DNA from: Datnioides undecimradiatus
Taxonomy: Eukaryota > Chordata > Actinopteri > Lobotiformes > Datnioididae
Length of the DNA stretch: 64,000 nt
NCBI GenBank assembly: GCA_008933995.1
Contig: WARS01000052.1
Location: 2,480,001-2,544,000 of the forward strand
Reading direction: 5' to 3'
Positions 52,885-64,000 of the stretch are shown here, piece by piece (within the stretch, counting starts at the first letter, position 1; every line of letters begins with the position of its first letter). The notes below the pieces were generated by a model. It searched no databases. It had not been told where the DNA came from and saw nothing but the letters and a program-made list of their open reading frames with translations. The translations under genes and the position numbers were made by a program.

Positions 52885-53519
52885 TTATACAAACAACATG
52901 CTATTAAAGTTGAATCAGCGGCTGATGTCCCACCACCTCGCCGGGTGTGTAACAACGCATTTCTGCCTTTAAATTAATATTCAGCTGTTTAAACTGAGGC
53001 CTGATTAAAGATCGGCCAAACTTGTGATTCTGTGCTGCCGAGGGTAAACAAGACAACTTTAAATCTACGACACCTAAAGCAACAGATACGTGAGAGTGCA
53101 GCTGGGTGACCACCGTTTGCTAGAAGACTAATCAAAGCGAAAGGTGCCAGAAAGGGGGAGTGTGTTTTTCAGGCTAACCGCGCAATCGTACCTTGTGTGG
53201 CATCGCAATTTCCTGGCTTACTCCTGTAAATCGTCTAAGAGGTCGCTGCGTCCGCCTGTGCTCGCCGAACCAAAACAAGCTGCGTGGGTAAACAATGAAA
53301 ACCACCCGTTTCCTGTCACCCAGTAAGCGCTTGTGTCGTGGCAACAGGTTTGGCAGATAAAGGCGATTTTAAAAATGCAGGTTGGTGTTTTGTTTTTTTT
53401 TCAGCAACAGTGATTACTTTGGTATTAGTGCATAGGTGCAGTTCTAGATACCAGAGCTGTTTAACATGAGGAGTATGTGTACATTCTTTGATATATTATA
53501 TTAACTAGAGTCACGTCGG

Positions 53520-53935
53520 GCAGCAGGATCACGTAAGCTCGGCACTGAGTCCCTTCAACGTTAGTGGAGGACGCGCCCCGGGAGATGGAGCGATGCGCGG
53601 GGCGGCGAGGAGGCTTCTTCGAATCTCACAAGGAGGCTTCAGCTCGTCTGCGTGATGCATCACCAGCCAACGGTTCCTTGTGCTTCATCAGCGACGACCC
53701 AAGAGCGATACATATTGGGCATGTGTCGTCGGACTCCTCGCCTCCTCCTGGTGGACTGCAGTGTGAAGGGGAACCCCTGTGCCGTGCGCATGTGCAAAAG
53801 TTTAAACAAGTCAACGACCTGTTGCCGAGGTCCGAGTCCAGTTCTGAACAACAGACCGTCCTCAACAGCTCCCAAACTCCGTCCCTCCTCCTCAGTCCTC
53901 TGTGTTTGTGATTGAGTGCTTTTAATCTGCAAGAC
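53520..53935. other. Unrecognised open-frame patch between zfyve9 and cc2d1b
   Basis: One plus-strand frame (53564-53911, 115 codons) and two minus-strand frames of over 100 codons overlap here. None resembles a protein I know. The patch is more GC-rich than its AT-rich surroundings, which lengthens frames by chance. It could be part of the cc2d1b 3' untranslated region or an orphan gene; I make no functional call. Confidence 0.2.
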
Positions 53936-54439
53936 AAAGGCGGCGTCAGTCAGTTGGATCAAAAAACGCCCTGAAGTATCCGTGAACACCCGCTTTTAAG
54001 ACGCAGATACAACTCCTATACCTGCCTGCTGATATGAAGCTATCTACCTATGAGCGCCTTTAACGCTCAGTAATCAACTGAAAACACAAACGAATCACAA
54101 TTTGTTGTTGTAAATGTGTTAAAAACCGAGTTAACTTCCTAGGAGTCACTGCGATTGTGATTTTAACAATTAGTTTTTGTGTGGATTCAACTAAGAAGCT
54201 ATAACCTGTTAATCTGTGATCTGATTGGTGGATTTTGCTTCCCTCAGACAGAGCCGGGCTGTCCTGCAACCCGCTTTCTTGTGTTCGTGACTATAGTTTC
54301 AGCAGCATTAACATATTTTGATTTGATTCAGATGGATAAAGGGGAGAGATGTTTACCTTTATGTTATAAATCATCTTTAATCCCACAGCAGCATCTAGGC
54401 GAGAACCTTGGAGATGAAACACAACACACATCAGGAGTT

Positions 54440-57400
54440 TCACACAATCTCCCGCTCTCGTCTTTGGTGAGAACAGTTTTTACGCTGCGTAGTTGATGTT
54501 ACCTGCGACTTGTCGATCACCAGCCAGCGCTCGGTGCTCGACTGCATGTCCTGTCCGCTCAGAGGCTCCCGCAGCCGGACCTTCACTTCGACGCGGCCTC
54601 CTGTGGCCTTCCGTCCGTCCATCACCTGACACCAGAGACACGAGGACGTGAGTCCTGCATATTTACAGGCACACGGGCCGTTTAGTTGACACCTCGGATC
54701 CAAAGACGGCCGCTCACCTCTACGATCTCCCTGATTTCACTGTGCGACTCCAGCTTGTCCAGCTTCACGTGCGCCGTCCCGATCGGCTTGTCGCTCCGCA
54801 GGAAGCCGCTGTGAGACGACACGCAGGGACACCACAGTCTCACTGAACATACAGCTTAGTGACGGGAAATCACAAACACAAACACCTGGTTTTCATCTGT
54901 TGACTTGTTTTCAGAGATACTTTGCAGCTCAAGTGGCACATAAAGCTGGAAGTGAAGACCTGCAAGCTTATATTCAGTTGTCTTGGATTTGTTGTCACTG
55001 AGCCACGAACTCCATCCGATTGGCTGATCCCAGACCTGCTGCTGGGGCTGATTGCCAGAGCGACTTCGCACATTTGCCCCAGCTGCTGCGTGAGGACGTT
55101 GCGACGTCGCCTGCCGGGGACTCACCCTTTGTGCAGCAGCTCCAGTTTGATGCCTTTAGACGCCACCACCCTCCTGAAGCCGCGGTGGTTCCGGTTGATT
55201 GACAGCGTGAAGCTCTGGTTATATTCTGCCGAACAGATCCGGGATTGAGAGACGCGGCGTTACGCAGACGTTACGTATCAAATAAACCACAAATACGGCT
55301 GACTTCAGTTCATGCCTGACAGAAACATTAACTGTTATCATACACAATCCAGTACAATCTTAGGAAAATGAAACCTCTGTGGGAAGAACAGTAACTGCGG
55401 ATCTGCTACGAGTCACGTCACACGCGTACATCCACAGCGGCGTCTCACCTGGGGAGTTAGTGTTCTTGATCACAGCTGTTTTGTGTTTCTGCGGCTGCTC
55501 CTGGTGAAGGCAAAACATCAGACACACGCTTTGAGGGGAACATTCAGACGTATGAATCGTCTCAGCAGCCCGCGGAGGAGCTCGGGTGTCTTACCGCGCT
55601 GGGGTAGGGGAAGTCGAACTTGACGTAGGCGTCCAGGTCGTTTGTTTGGATTCCTGGCGGAGAGAGTTTTTCACAAAGCGTCAGCCGGTTTGTGCCTTTC
55701 CTCCAGCCTGTTCTCTCCTTTTTAAGCGGATCTTAAACTCGTCACTGAATCTTTCGGTTGATAATAAATAGTTTAACAAGGTCACAGGGACAAAAAAGGT
55801 CGCGGCAACTTGTATTTAAGACTTTTTCAGACACCACGCGGACTCACTGCAGTAAATACAAAAGGACTGATTTGAATATTTTTGGTTTTACCACTAGGAG
55901 CAGGAAGATTCATCCCTCTGACGATAATAACAACCATGTCAGTGCTGCTCAGCTCCGGAAACATCCTGGAAAAGAACGAAGAAAGTGGGAAAAGACATAA
56001 AAAAGATCTCATCTACCAGAAGCGCAAATGCAGTCGCGTCAAAAACATGGTTTAACTTTTCCGAGCGTGAGGTGGAAAGGATATTAGAAACACATATGCT
56101 AGCACATGCTATGCTAACTGCGAACCTGACCTAAAGGAGGAGGTTCCCACCTGACAGTGTGAAACGACCTCTCCTCAAAGTGATGCTTCGGGGGAGGCAG
56201 ACCTCTGGACTGAGCCAGCTTCAGGACCTCCAGGCTCTTCTTGCAGCTGTCCGCCATCTTCTCGAACCTGCGGCGAACACAAACACGCGCCGTTGGTCGC
56301 TGTGTCTCTGGAGACTTAATATCAGGCACGATTAAAAACGCAAAATTAAGTAGTTAGCTGCTTTGAAATAACTTTAAATTGAACTTACTTTGTTGTTTCG
56401 GCGACGTTCCCCAGGTGCGTGAATTGCTTGGAGTGGGTCGTACATTTCTGAAAGCAGGAGAGAAATCTCAGACATCTCAGCGACACGAGAACGGAGCGGG
56501 GCGGCCACACAGAAACCGAGCAACAGGGCCTTTCTCTCAGGCGTCAGAGCTAATTCAAAAAGGTCATTTCAAGCATAACGTCTGAAAAATGTTTCTTCCG
56601 GGCGATGGAGGATAAGAACCTGAGGCTAACAGAGATGATGGATGTTGTTGTTGTTGATCTTATATGAGGTACGACAGTGTTTATCTAATTTAAAAACATA
56701 CGTAGTGGCTGAAAAGTTCACAACGTTCATAGTTTTTGTATCAAATTAAAGAGCGGGAACGTATTTTTCTCGATTATGATCGGTGAACACAGCATCGTGA
56801 CAATCCGTCCGTGCGGGCGTCGCTCCGCCCTTCTCCTGCAGCTTTACCTCATGCTGCTCCTTGAGGATCTTTGCCAGCTGTGTGTAAACCTGCTCTGCTT
56901 TCTCCGAGACCTGCACATCGCTGTGGTGAACCAGGATGAAGTCCTCGTCCTCGTCACCGGGGGGCGACGGCACCTGCGGGCGCGGCACACCGAAGAGTCC
57001 CGGTTCAGTGACATACACGTGACAGTGGTGTCGTGTTTAAAACGCACAGAGCATCTTCACCTGCCATTAGCGACTGACTGAAAACCTCATTTGACATCTA
57101 AGCACGACACTTGTCTCTGAGGGTTCAAACATTAATCGACCCCCCCGACTGAATAAGGCCTGGTATCTAACAAGGTTCACATCACAACAAGAGTTAAATC
57201 TGAATGTCCCGCGCTCTCACCGTGCTGATGTCCACAGTTTTGCCGCTGCGTGCCGCCTCGATCATGGGTTCGAAGCCCTTGGCGGTGCGGAGGAAAGCCT
57301 TGGCCTGCTCAATGTCGTTCTTCTGCTTCGCCTGCAGAGCCGCCTTCATGTACTGCTTCCTCCTGCTCTCCAGGAACTCCAGCTGCTGAGCGGCTGCAGG

Positions 57401-60400
57401 GCGAAGACAGACAGAGGAGTTGATCACAGGCAGCGACCGGTTTCTGTCCGCGCGTGCTGCTGCAGAGGCAAACTGTGACATTCACTGAGTCTTCTTCTGT
57501 GATCTGCTTCACGAGAGGCTGAACTCTGATTGCCTCTGAGGGACTGACCCGTTGGTGAGAGCCCTTCTCTGGCAGCGGTTCTGTCTGGTGACGCTGACGG
57601 AGTCCTTTTCCTTCCTTGAGCTGCAGCGGGGACGTTCAACATGGGCCTCTTCGGCTCCTCTGGAACCGCAGGCTTAGACTAGAACAATATACAAAACACC
57701 ATTATTATGAATTTATCCACAAAGGCCTAATAAATATATAATTAATCTTACACTGATGATTGGTTACCTCCTCCTCCTTCTCCTCCTCCTCTTCTTCTTC
57801 GTCCGCTATTTCGGCAGTGTCGGCGGAGGCGAGCTTATCGGCGGCCACCAGAGCCGCAACGAATCCCTGCTCAGCTCCCGTCGCCTTCTGGCCAGGGATT
57901 GGAGGAAAACCTGCAAGATGAAAGCAAATTCTCACCCTGATTGGCAGATGCCCCCCCGATCTAGATTTATTTAAAAAAAATAAAATCATGTCTTGCGGCG
58001 CTGAGGCTCACTGACAGTACACAGTGATACCCCAGGACTACAGAACCAGAAACACAACTCAAATCCAATTTCACGGAGCTAAATGTAACTTGGAAATCAC
58101 ACTGTCGACTCAAAAGCGTGAATCACGGAAGCGTCTCACCAGGGGGCACCGGCAGCTCCTCGAAGTTGACCGCTTTTCCCGCTTTGTGAGCTCGGATGGC
58201 ACTCTGGTATTGCTGCAGGACGGGAGAGGTTAATTTTCACCCGGCAAAGCTAAAGCTGCCGTTATGGGGCAGAAGGAGATATGAGAATTCGCCTTCTACC
58301 TTGGCGATACGGTCGTGCATTCGGGCCTTGCGGTCGTCCCCGTTGGCTTTGGCCTGATTGGACGCCTCCACGTACTTGGCTCGTCTCTGCTCGAGAGCCT
58401 CCAGCACGTCTTTGGGAGCCGCGGGGCCCGGTGGGGGAGCGGTGGCTGTGGGAGTGAGGCGACAGTATTTGTAATGCCGGTGAGTGGGCGAGATGCGCGC
58501 GCTGAAAATGACAATGCAAACATCATATTCGCTGTCCTAGCTTAGCGTGTTAGCGCGCTAACTTGCTCCTCAAGGAACAAGGACCAAAGTCCCTGATGCT
58601 GCAGACCGGAGGGCCAAGCTGCTACTGTGGCTCCTAAAATATTAAAACGCTGACTTTACTGATTCAGTCCTTAACACTTGAATGTATTCAAAGACATTAG
58701 TGTGTTGATCGTCTTCGTTTCTTAGGAGAACTTTGTTTTCTCATCCAGTCTTCTTTTACTTTCACAGCGCCACATGGCTGAGCAGCGTTGTGCACGTTGA
58801 GGTGGATAAAGAACTTAGATCATCACAAACGAACTTTAGGGACTAAATGCAGTGAATAAATGTTGGACGTGTTACCTGGACCTGTTGAAACCGGTTGGGT
58901 GGCCTGTGCGTTTTGCCCCGAGGAAGGTTCCTTCGCTGGAGCAGAGTCTCCTCCTGCACCTAACAACATGAGGTCCATTCAGAAACAACCTGATGGAGTC
59001 GCTGATCTTTTACTCCTCCTGTAAATTACCCTGTGACCTCTGTTTCTAAACGTGGCCTATGAACAAACACAGTGTACGAATGTTGCTTACCCTGCCCCGG
59101 AGATGGAGGGAGGCCACTCAGGTCAACGGCTTGTCCTTTGTCCAACGCCTCAATCGCTGCGTCGAACCTCTGCACCCAAAAAAAATACAACAGTCAAACA
59201 TAATGATGGTCTTTGTCAGCTTCCAAATTGCTGGCATGTTTCACATACTTGAGTGTGAAGTCTCGCAGTCAGAATATGCAGCAACAGAGTGAACTCATTA
59301 TTCCCTTAAGCAACAATCGTGAACACATGCCGCCGCCGCCGCCGCCACCGCCGCGACCCTGCGGCTTGTTCCGCTGAACAAATCGGTTTAAACGCTGCTT
59401 TTAAACTGGTTTTTAGGAGATTCAGATTTATACAAAACACGACAGCAGTGATGCAAACCCCTGCAGGCAAGGCGCCGACTTGTTTCCAAAACGCATCACG
59501 GCAGGTTGTTGGTTTTTGTTTTACTCGCCTTGCCCGTCTTGAGGTAAAGCCTCGCTTGCTCCAGGTCTCCCTGCTTCTTGGCCCTCAGCGCTGCCATCTT
59601 GTATTCCTTCTGCCTCTCCAGGAGCATCGTCCTGGCTGCGTCGCTCGCTGTTGATTCACGTGGACAGAAACACAGGACAATGACCAGAGTGAAAGGCGAC
59701 ATTCATCACACGCTGAGAAGCTTAAGAACGCCCACTGAAGCCTCGACACTCAGGGAAAAACAGATTGTATAATAATATAATTAGAACATGCGTCACCAAA
59801 ACTGAGAATACAGGTCTGAGTTTGTGCTACAGCACTGAGACAACGCTGAAAAACAGTACGCTGCATGAAACATCCAATATTATAACAGACCATCTGCCTG
59901 AGAGGAGTCAGCAGGTTCCTCAGTCGGCTCCTCTGGAGATGGGACGGTGCTGAGAGTGGCCAGGGTGGAGGAGGACGACTGCTCCTCTTCGCTGCTGGGG
60001 GTGATGCTCTCCGGCGGGGCCTGCTCCTGCTGATCCGAAGGAGCAGGTTCAGGCGGCGAGGGGACGGGGGGAGCGGGCTGCTGGGGAACAGCAGGATGGG
60101 AGGCGGCGGCCGGGGCTCCGGTGGAAACAGGGGGCGGGACCTCTGCCTCGTTCACCGGTCTCCCTTTCTTCACGGCAGCTAACATCGTCTGTAGAGTCTG
60201 TAGGGAGCAACATCACCGTGAGGTGTCTGACGTCAGGGTGTCTAAAGCGCAACGAAGGCAAAGTCACTGCAACTACAAACACGACTGCAACGCGAGAAGG
60301 TGAGCAAATCAAATTACACTGGTGTTTCTTTAAAACATCTGACAGTGGATCAGCGCACCATGAGGAAATACTTTCAGCTGCTTTTACTTATTTCAATTTT

Positions 60401-63253
60401 TATTATTTCATCGCCCCTTGAACACACAGAATGAAACCATTAAACGTTTTATTGATGACTTTGGGCATTTATGAATGAATTTCAAACAGGTGTTCACTAA
60501 AAACAACATTATATATATAAATGTTTCATGTCCTGTGATTTGTCCTTGTTAAAACAGACATTAGTGAATGATTTAGCCATAATACAGCCATTAGTTACAA
60601 CTTCAACCACGTCCAGAGGTTTCACTCACCTTCAGACCGCGGTCGTATCTGCGGGCCTTGGACGTCTCCCCCGCAGCCTTGGCGTTTTGTAAGGCCGTCT
60701 TGTACATGGCGACTCTCTCCTCCAGGGTTTGCTGGAGGCTGCCGGGTGCCGCCGCCGGGCCCTTTGCCTCCTGCGGCTTCACCAGAACAACAGGTTCAGG
60801 TTAACGTCTGAGATCAGCTGGTAAATCTAAGCTAGGTCAACAAATTACCCTGCAAATGAAGGCTTTTAAAGTATGTGTTTTAGTGGACGCTGGTGTGAAT
60901 CAGAAGGCTGGCAGACGGCAACATGTGTGTTGTACCTGCGGCGGCGGCGACACGGAGTCAGGTGTTTCAGCTTTACACGATTCAGCGGTGACAGAGGACG
61001 GGGAGGAGACGGCGACAGCCTCCTCAGCTTCCCCCTCACCCACCACTTCCTGTAGCTCCGCCTGATGCGGGGGGGGGGGGCAAAGAAACACAACTGAGCA
61101 ACAGACACTTTCGCTGTAACGCGAGGCTGGACTTCAGAGAGTGTGAGAGCGTGAGACGGGTTTTCCGTTTGGGTGATACAAACGGTTGTTTGTCTGTGAG
61201 CAAATGAAAGAAATCAATACAAATCATGATGAATCAACAGCAACGAATACTCTAACATATGGTCTATAATAAAAAACATTATCGTAGGTACAGTGGTATG
61301 TGCATTTCTCCAAAGTTTGCCCGTGAGGTTAATGTTTTATTCTCTTGCTTTTGGGCCATAAGGTGGACCTCTGATGGTTATCCTAACTGTTACAGCTGCA
61401 CCTGGACCTGCAGAGCTTAACACTGAAACCGCCCCATCTTTCTGGCTACAAAACCAGCTTTGCACCATGAGAAAACAGTATATGAATAATGAAAGAGCCT
61501 GAAACAATGTTCCTGCTTTCATCTTCAGCAGGCATGATTACGCTAATGCTGCCTTCGCAAGTCTCGATCGAACAGTGGCGGCTAATTACGTTTCCGCAGC
61601 ACTGGCTTCCTGCGCGTCAGAGATTTGATTTGCAACATTATGAACCATCCTGACCTCCTCTGATCATCTGGCACTGGTCTGTTTACTGTCCCCAGGAACA
61701 AAACTGAACACGGAGACGCGCCTTTCAGCAACGTATCAGGATAAACTTTCAAAACCTGACGTCTGGTCCGACTCCGAAGTTCTTTTAAAATGGCAAAATA
61801 TGCCAAATGAGAATATTTACAATCATTTTCCAAAGCTGGTCTCCTCCACCATACATGTTAACACTGGGACTGCCCTGGTGATTATTGTAATCACGCGCAG
61901 AGCGACCTCGAACGAACCCACAAAGTATCAAATTCATCAAACGGGGCCGTGTTCAGGACGCCACGTATCAAGTTTCACTCTGTGTGAAACCTTCTGATTT
62001 CTTGCTTTTGCAACACTGCGAACTTTCAGCCATCACAATGGAAATACCTGTTCAAGACAATAATAACAGTAACACATTTAATTTGATTCAGTCATATTCA
62101 GGTTGACTACGTGTTTTAGTTACGGAGCTGACAACATTGTTATTTAAGTACAGTGCTCCTGTGTTCAGTATTTATCAACTGTAAAACCTGATTTTACAGG
62201 CTCGCAGTGAGTGTGTGTGCACAACACAGCTTTTAAATCACATGCCTGATGGCTAAAAGGCCCACAGGTTCACGGCTCAGCTGTTAGTAATGCACATTTG
62301 TTGGATGCATGTTTTAAGTTTATAGAGCCACTTGAATTTGACAAATGTGCACAACACCAACCAGTAGATCTTCGTCGTCCTCCAGGTTGCTGTCGTCTTC
62401 ATCATCGTCCACGTCTTTCATGCACTGGTCAGCCATTCTTGCAATGTCTTCCATGGGCAGCGGGCCTTCAATGTAAATGTCACGTGCGTCAATAATGGCG
62501 GCAGTGTCCAAAAAAACTAGCATAACTAGCATAGCATCACGTTGCTGCAGGACTATCTTCCAAAAGCATGTGGAAACTAAGGAGCCATACACGTACAGGC
62601 TCGTATACTGTGCAGGAGCAGAGTGCAATAAAACCGTAACTGTGGCTCCCAGAGGACTCGCGATCCTGTTATCTGCGGTGTTGATGGTGTTAGTTCCTGT
62701 AAGAGTCACTGTGGGCTTTAAACATCGTACTTTTTTATTCGAAAAAAGCAAAAAGCAGCACATAACAGTGGTGTGAGTCCTCTGGGAGATAAAGATTGCA
62801 GCTTGGGGAAAGGACTTCCCCTTTTTCAACATGATAATATCCCTGTGCTAGTAAAGACCAGTCAGACCAGTCAACCCATGGAAGACCTTTGGGATGAACT
62901 AATGCACCAACTCCGGGCCAGACCAGTGCTCGGACCCTGGAGTGCTGCTGGGGCTGATGGGGAAATGTGGTAAATAGGCCATGACAGTGATTAGAGGATA
63001 CAAATGCTCAACAGTCCACACATTAATGAACTAATAGTGAATGTACAGACGCACGACGGATGAGCAGGCACGGCCAATTTACCCGCCGATATTAGCTCAT
63101 AGCATATATATCTGAATCTGCATCTACGTCAGCCAATAAATGACATGCAAATAAGTACAGAGATAATACATCAGTGACTTCAGTGTCACCATTTACCAAC
63201 TGAAAAATGTCCTATCTAGAGCATTTCCTGGTTGCAATCACTATAAAATGCAT

Positions 63254-63284
<31 letters not shown>

Positions 63285-63763
63285 TTTGTGTTATCAGTAT
63301 TTGTATCTGCTGCACAAATCCTGTATCGGCTGGACTGTAGTGTGTACTGGCTGGAAATAAGGGAACAGCACATGAGTGGTCTTCAACTTCCTGGAACTAT
63401 TAGTCAAATGAATGCAAATGATACTGACTGGGGTGTACGCTGGCACTCACTTTTCCCCTTGTGCCTGCCTCTCCCCCCGGAAGCAGCTTTATTTCCTGTG
63501 ATAGCAGCAAGTTCAGCCTCCAAGTCCGGGTCGTCCAGGTTCTCCTCCATACCCACCATTAACTCCTCGGGGTTTAGGTCCACAAACAGACCCATCTAAA
63601 AACCAGGAAGGAGGAGACAACAGTCAACCCCTCTGATCGCTAATGTCAGGAGAAAACACTGAAACGTCACGCAGGAGGCGTTAGCCGGCGTTGTTGTTAC
63701 CTGCTTGGCCGCAGCAGCGCCCTGGCCTTTGGGCTGCGGTGCTCTCTTCTTCTTACCAAACAT
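54440..63763 (-). CDS. cc2d1b: Coiled-coil and C2 domain-containing protein 1B (Lgd/Freud-2 family)
   Basis: Twenty-three minus-strand exons: 63763-63701, 63595-63451, 62465-62362, 61061-60936, 60770-60630, 60197-59891, 59647-59529, 59169-59091, 58959-58876, 58445-58300, 58212-58140, 57910-57768, 57678-57549, 57393-57221, 56973-56848, 56447-56389, 56267-56151, 55965-55892, 55653-55595, 55500-55449, 55225-55126, 54808-54718, 54625-54503. They give 878 codons in frame. Start: MFGKKKRAPQPKGQGAAAAK. Four DM14 repeats lie at about 160-215, 302-360, 403-463 and 557-611. A C2 domain (about 712-860) includes MVVIIVRGMNLPAPSG and YVKFDFPYP. The C-terminus is TERWLVIDKSQ. The family binds CHMP4/Shrub of ESCRT-III and also acts as a DNA-binding repressor. 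Intron 7 starts with GC, not GT. Reading through the last donor gives 20 more codons to a stop at 54440; a short spliced last exon is equally possible. CC2D1B over CC2D1A rests on synteny with zfyve9 and the short C-terminus. Confidence 0.93.
59330..59355. repeat. (CCG)n trinucleotide repeat
   Basis: CCG run with one CCA interruption in the cc2d1b intron between exons 7 and 8, i.e. inside the GC-AG intron. Confidence 0.9.
62795..62945 (+). mobile_element. Tc1-like transposase remnant in cc2d1b intron 2
   Basis: The plus-strand frame reads LFQHDNIPV, then after a gap EDLWDELMHQLRARP. These match the catalytic-domain motifs LFQHDNAPV and EHLWDELxxxLRARP of one Tc1-like transposase family, including the acidic residues of its catalytic core. 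The family's usual intervening stretch of about 30 residues is mostly missing, and no full open frame or terminal repeats are visible. It is an inactive fragment, inserted antisense to cc2d1b, of a different Tc1 lineage from the copy in btf3l4. Confidence 0.65.
63252..63287. repeat. (ATTT)9 tetranucleotide repeat
   Basis: Nine perfect ATTT units in cc2d1b intron 2. Confidence 0.95.
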
Positions 63764-64000
63764 GTTGTTGTTGTTGTTGTTGTTGTGGCGGCTTGCTGTT
63801 TAACAAGCCTCCAAGCGGCACTCCAGTGAACCAAACTACACACACAAACACAAACACATGAATAAAATCCGTTTCCTGTTGTGTTAAGTCATCCGTCTCG
63901 TCGCAGCACTTAAAATCATGTGAGCGGTTGTCAGGTGGCTCCCAAACAGACAGTGAGTGGTAACGAGCTGCCAAGTGACGGGAGCGTTAGCCGAGCGGCT
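63764..64000 (-). promoter_or_regulatory. cc2d1b 5' untranslated region and proximal promoter
   Basis: On the minus strand the start codon is directly preceded by seven CAA triplets (plus-strand GTT repeat, about 63764-63784), an unstructured leader. Further upstream TTGTGTGTGTAG could be a splice acceptor, so part of the stretch may be an intron in the 5' untranslated region. No TATA box is evident. The transcription start cannot be fixed because the window ends at 64000. Confidence 0.5.

Noticed and set aside
61300-62050. Possible further interspersed repeat in cc2d1b intron 3
   Set aside because: The minus-strand 83-codon frame and phrases such as GACGTCTGGTCCGACTCCG looked repeat-like, but I could not name a family or find ends, so it is not listed as a feature.
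1-64000. CRISPR arrays, operons, phage or bacterial elements
   Set aside because: The sequence is vertebrate nuclear DNA with spliced genes. All tandem repeats are microsatellites or minisatellites without spacer structure.

Overview
The window is vertebrate nuclear DNA, almost certainly from a ray-finned (percomorph-like) fish. It holds five intron-containing, strongly conserved animal genes with compact introns, many (AC)n/(TG)n microsatellites, and interspersed repeats of kinds typical of teleost genomes, including two decayed Tc1-like DNA transposons. Exons were assembled by hand from reading-frame continuity, splice signals and family resemblance. For the four genes whose start and stop both lie here, the exon lengths keep one open frame throughout; for cc2d1b only the last few codons are uncertain.

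Layout, left to right. (1) 1-12.1 kb, plus strand: the 3' part of a GIPC-family PDZ adaptor gene, best matched to gipc2. The window opens inside its first intron and the first coding exon lies off the left edge. (2) 12.2-16.4 kb, minus strand: txndc12 (ERp18/ERp19), a small ER thioredoxin-fold protein, tail-to-tail with gipc2. (3) 16.4-17.5 kb: a short shared region between the divergent txndc12 and btf3l4. (4) 17.5-21.5 kb, plus strand: btf3l4, an NAC-domain protein, with a fossil Tc1 element in its fourth intron. (5) About 21.6-32.3 kb: the spacer, probable promoter and 5' untranslated exons of the next gene, with several fish repeats. (6) 32.3-48.4 kb, plus strand: zfyve9 (SARA), 17 coding exons, 1200 codons plus stop. 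(7) 48.4-54.4 kb: 3' untranslated and intergenic sequence with one MITE-like element. (8) 54.4-63.8 kb, minus strand: cc2d1b (Lgd/Freud-2 family), 23 recognised coding exons, with its promoter at the right edge.

The order txndc12-btf3l4-zfyve9-cc2d1b, with these orientations, is the arrangement known on human 1p32, so this is an old conserved block. In human, KTI12 and RAB3B sit next to TXNDC12; here gipc2 occupies that side. The products do not form one pathway. zfyve9 and cc2d1b both act on early endosomes and receptor signalling (Smad presentation; ESCRT-III/CHMP4 regulation), gipc2 is a receptor-trafficking adaptor, txndc12 works in the ER lumen and btf3l4 is related to the ribosome-associated NAC. 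I see no new multi-gene system. The most useful observations are a GC-AG intron in cc2d1b, the two transposon fossils, a 12-bp tandem repeat starting 8 bases inside a zfyve9 intron, and a possible secreted micro-ORF upstream of zfyve9.
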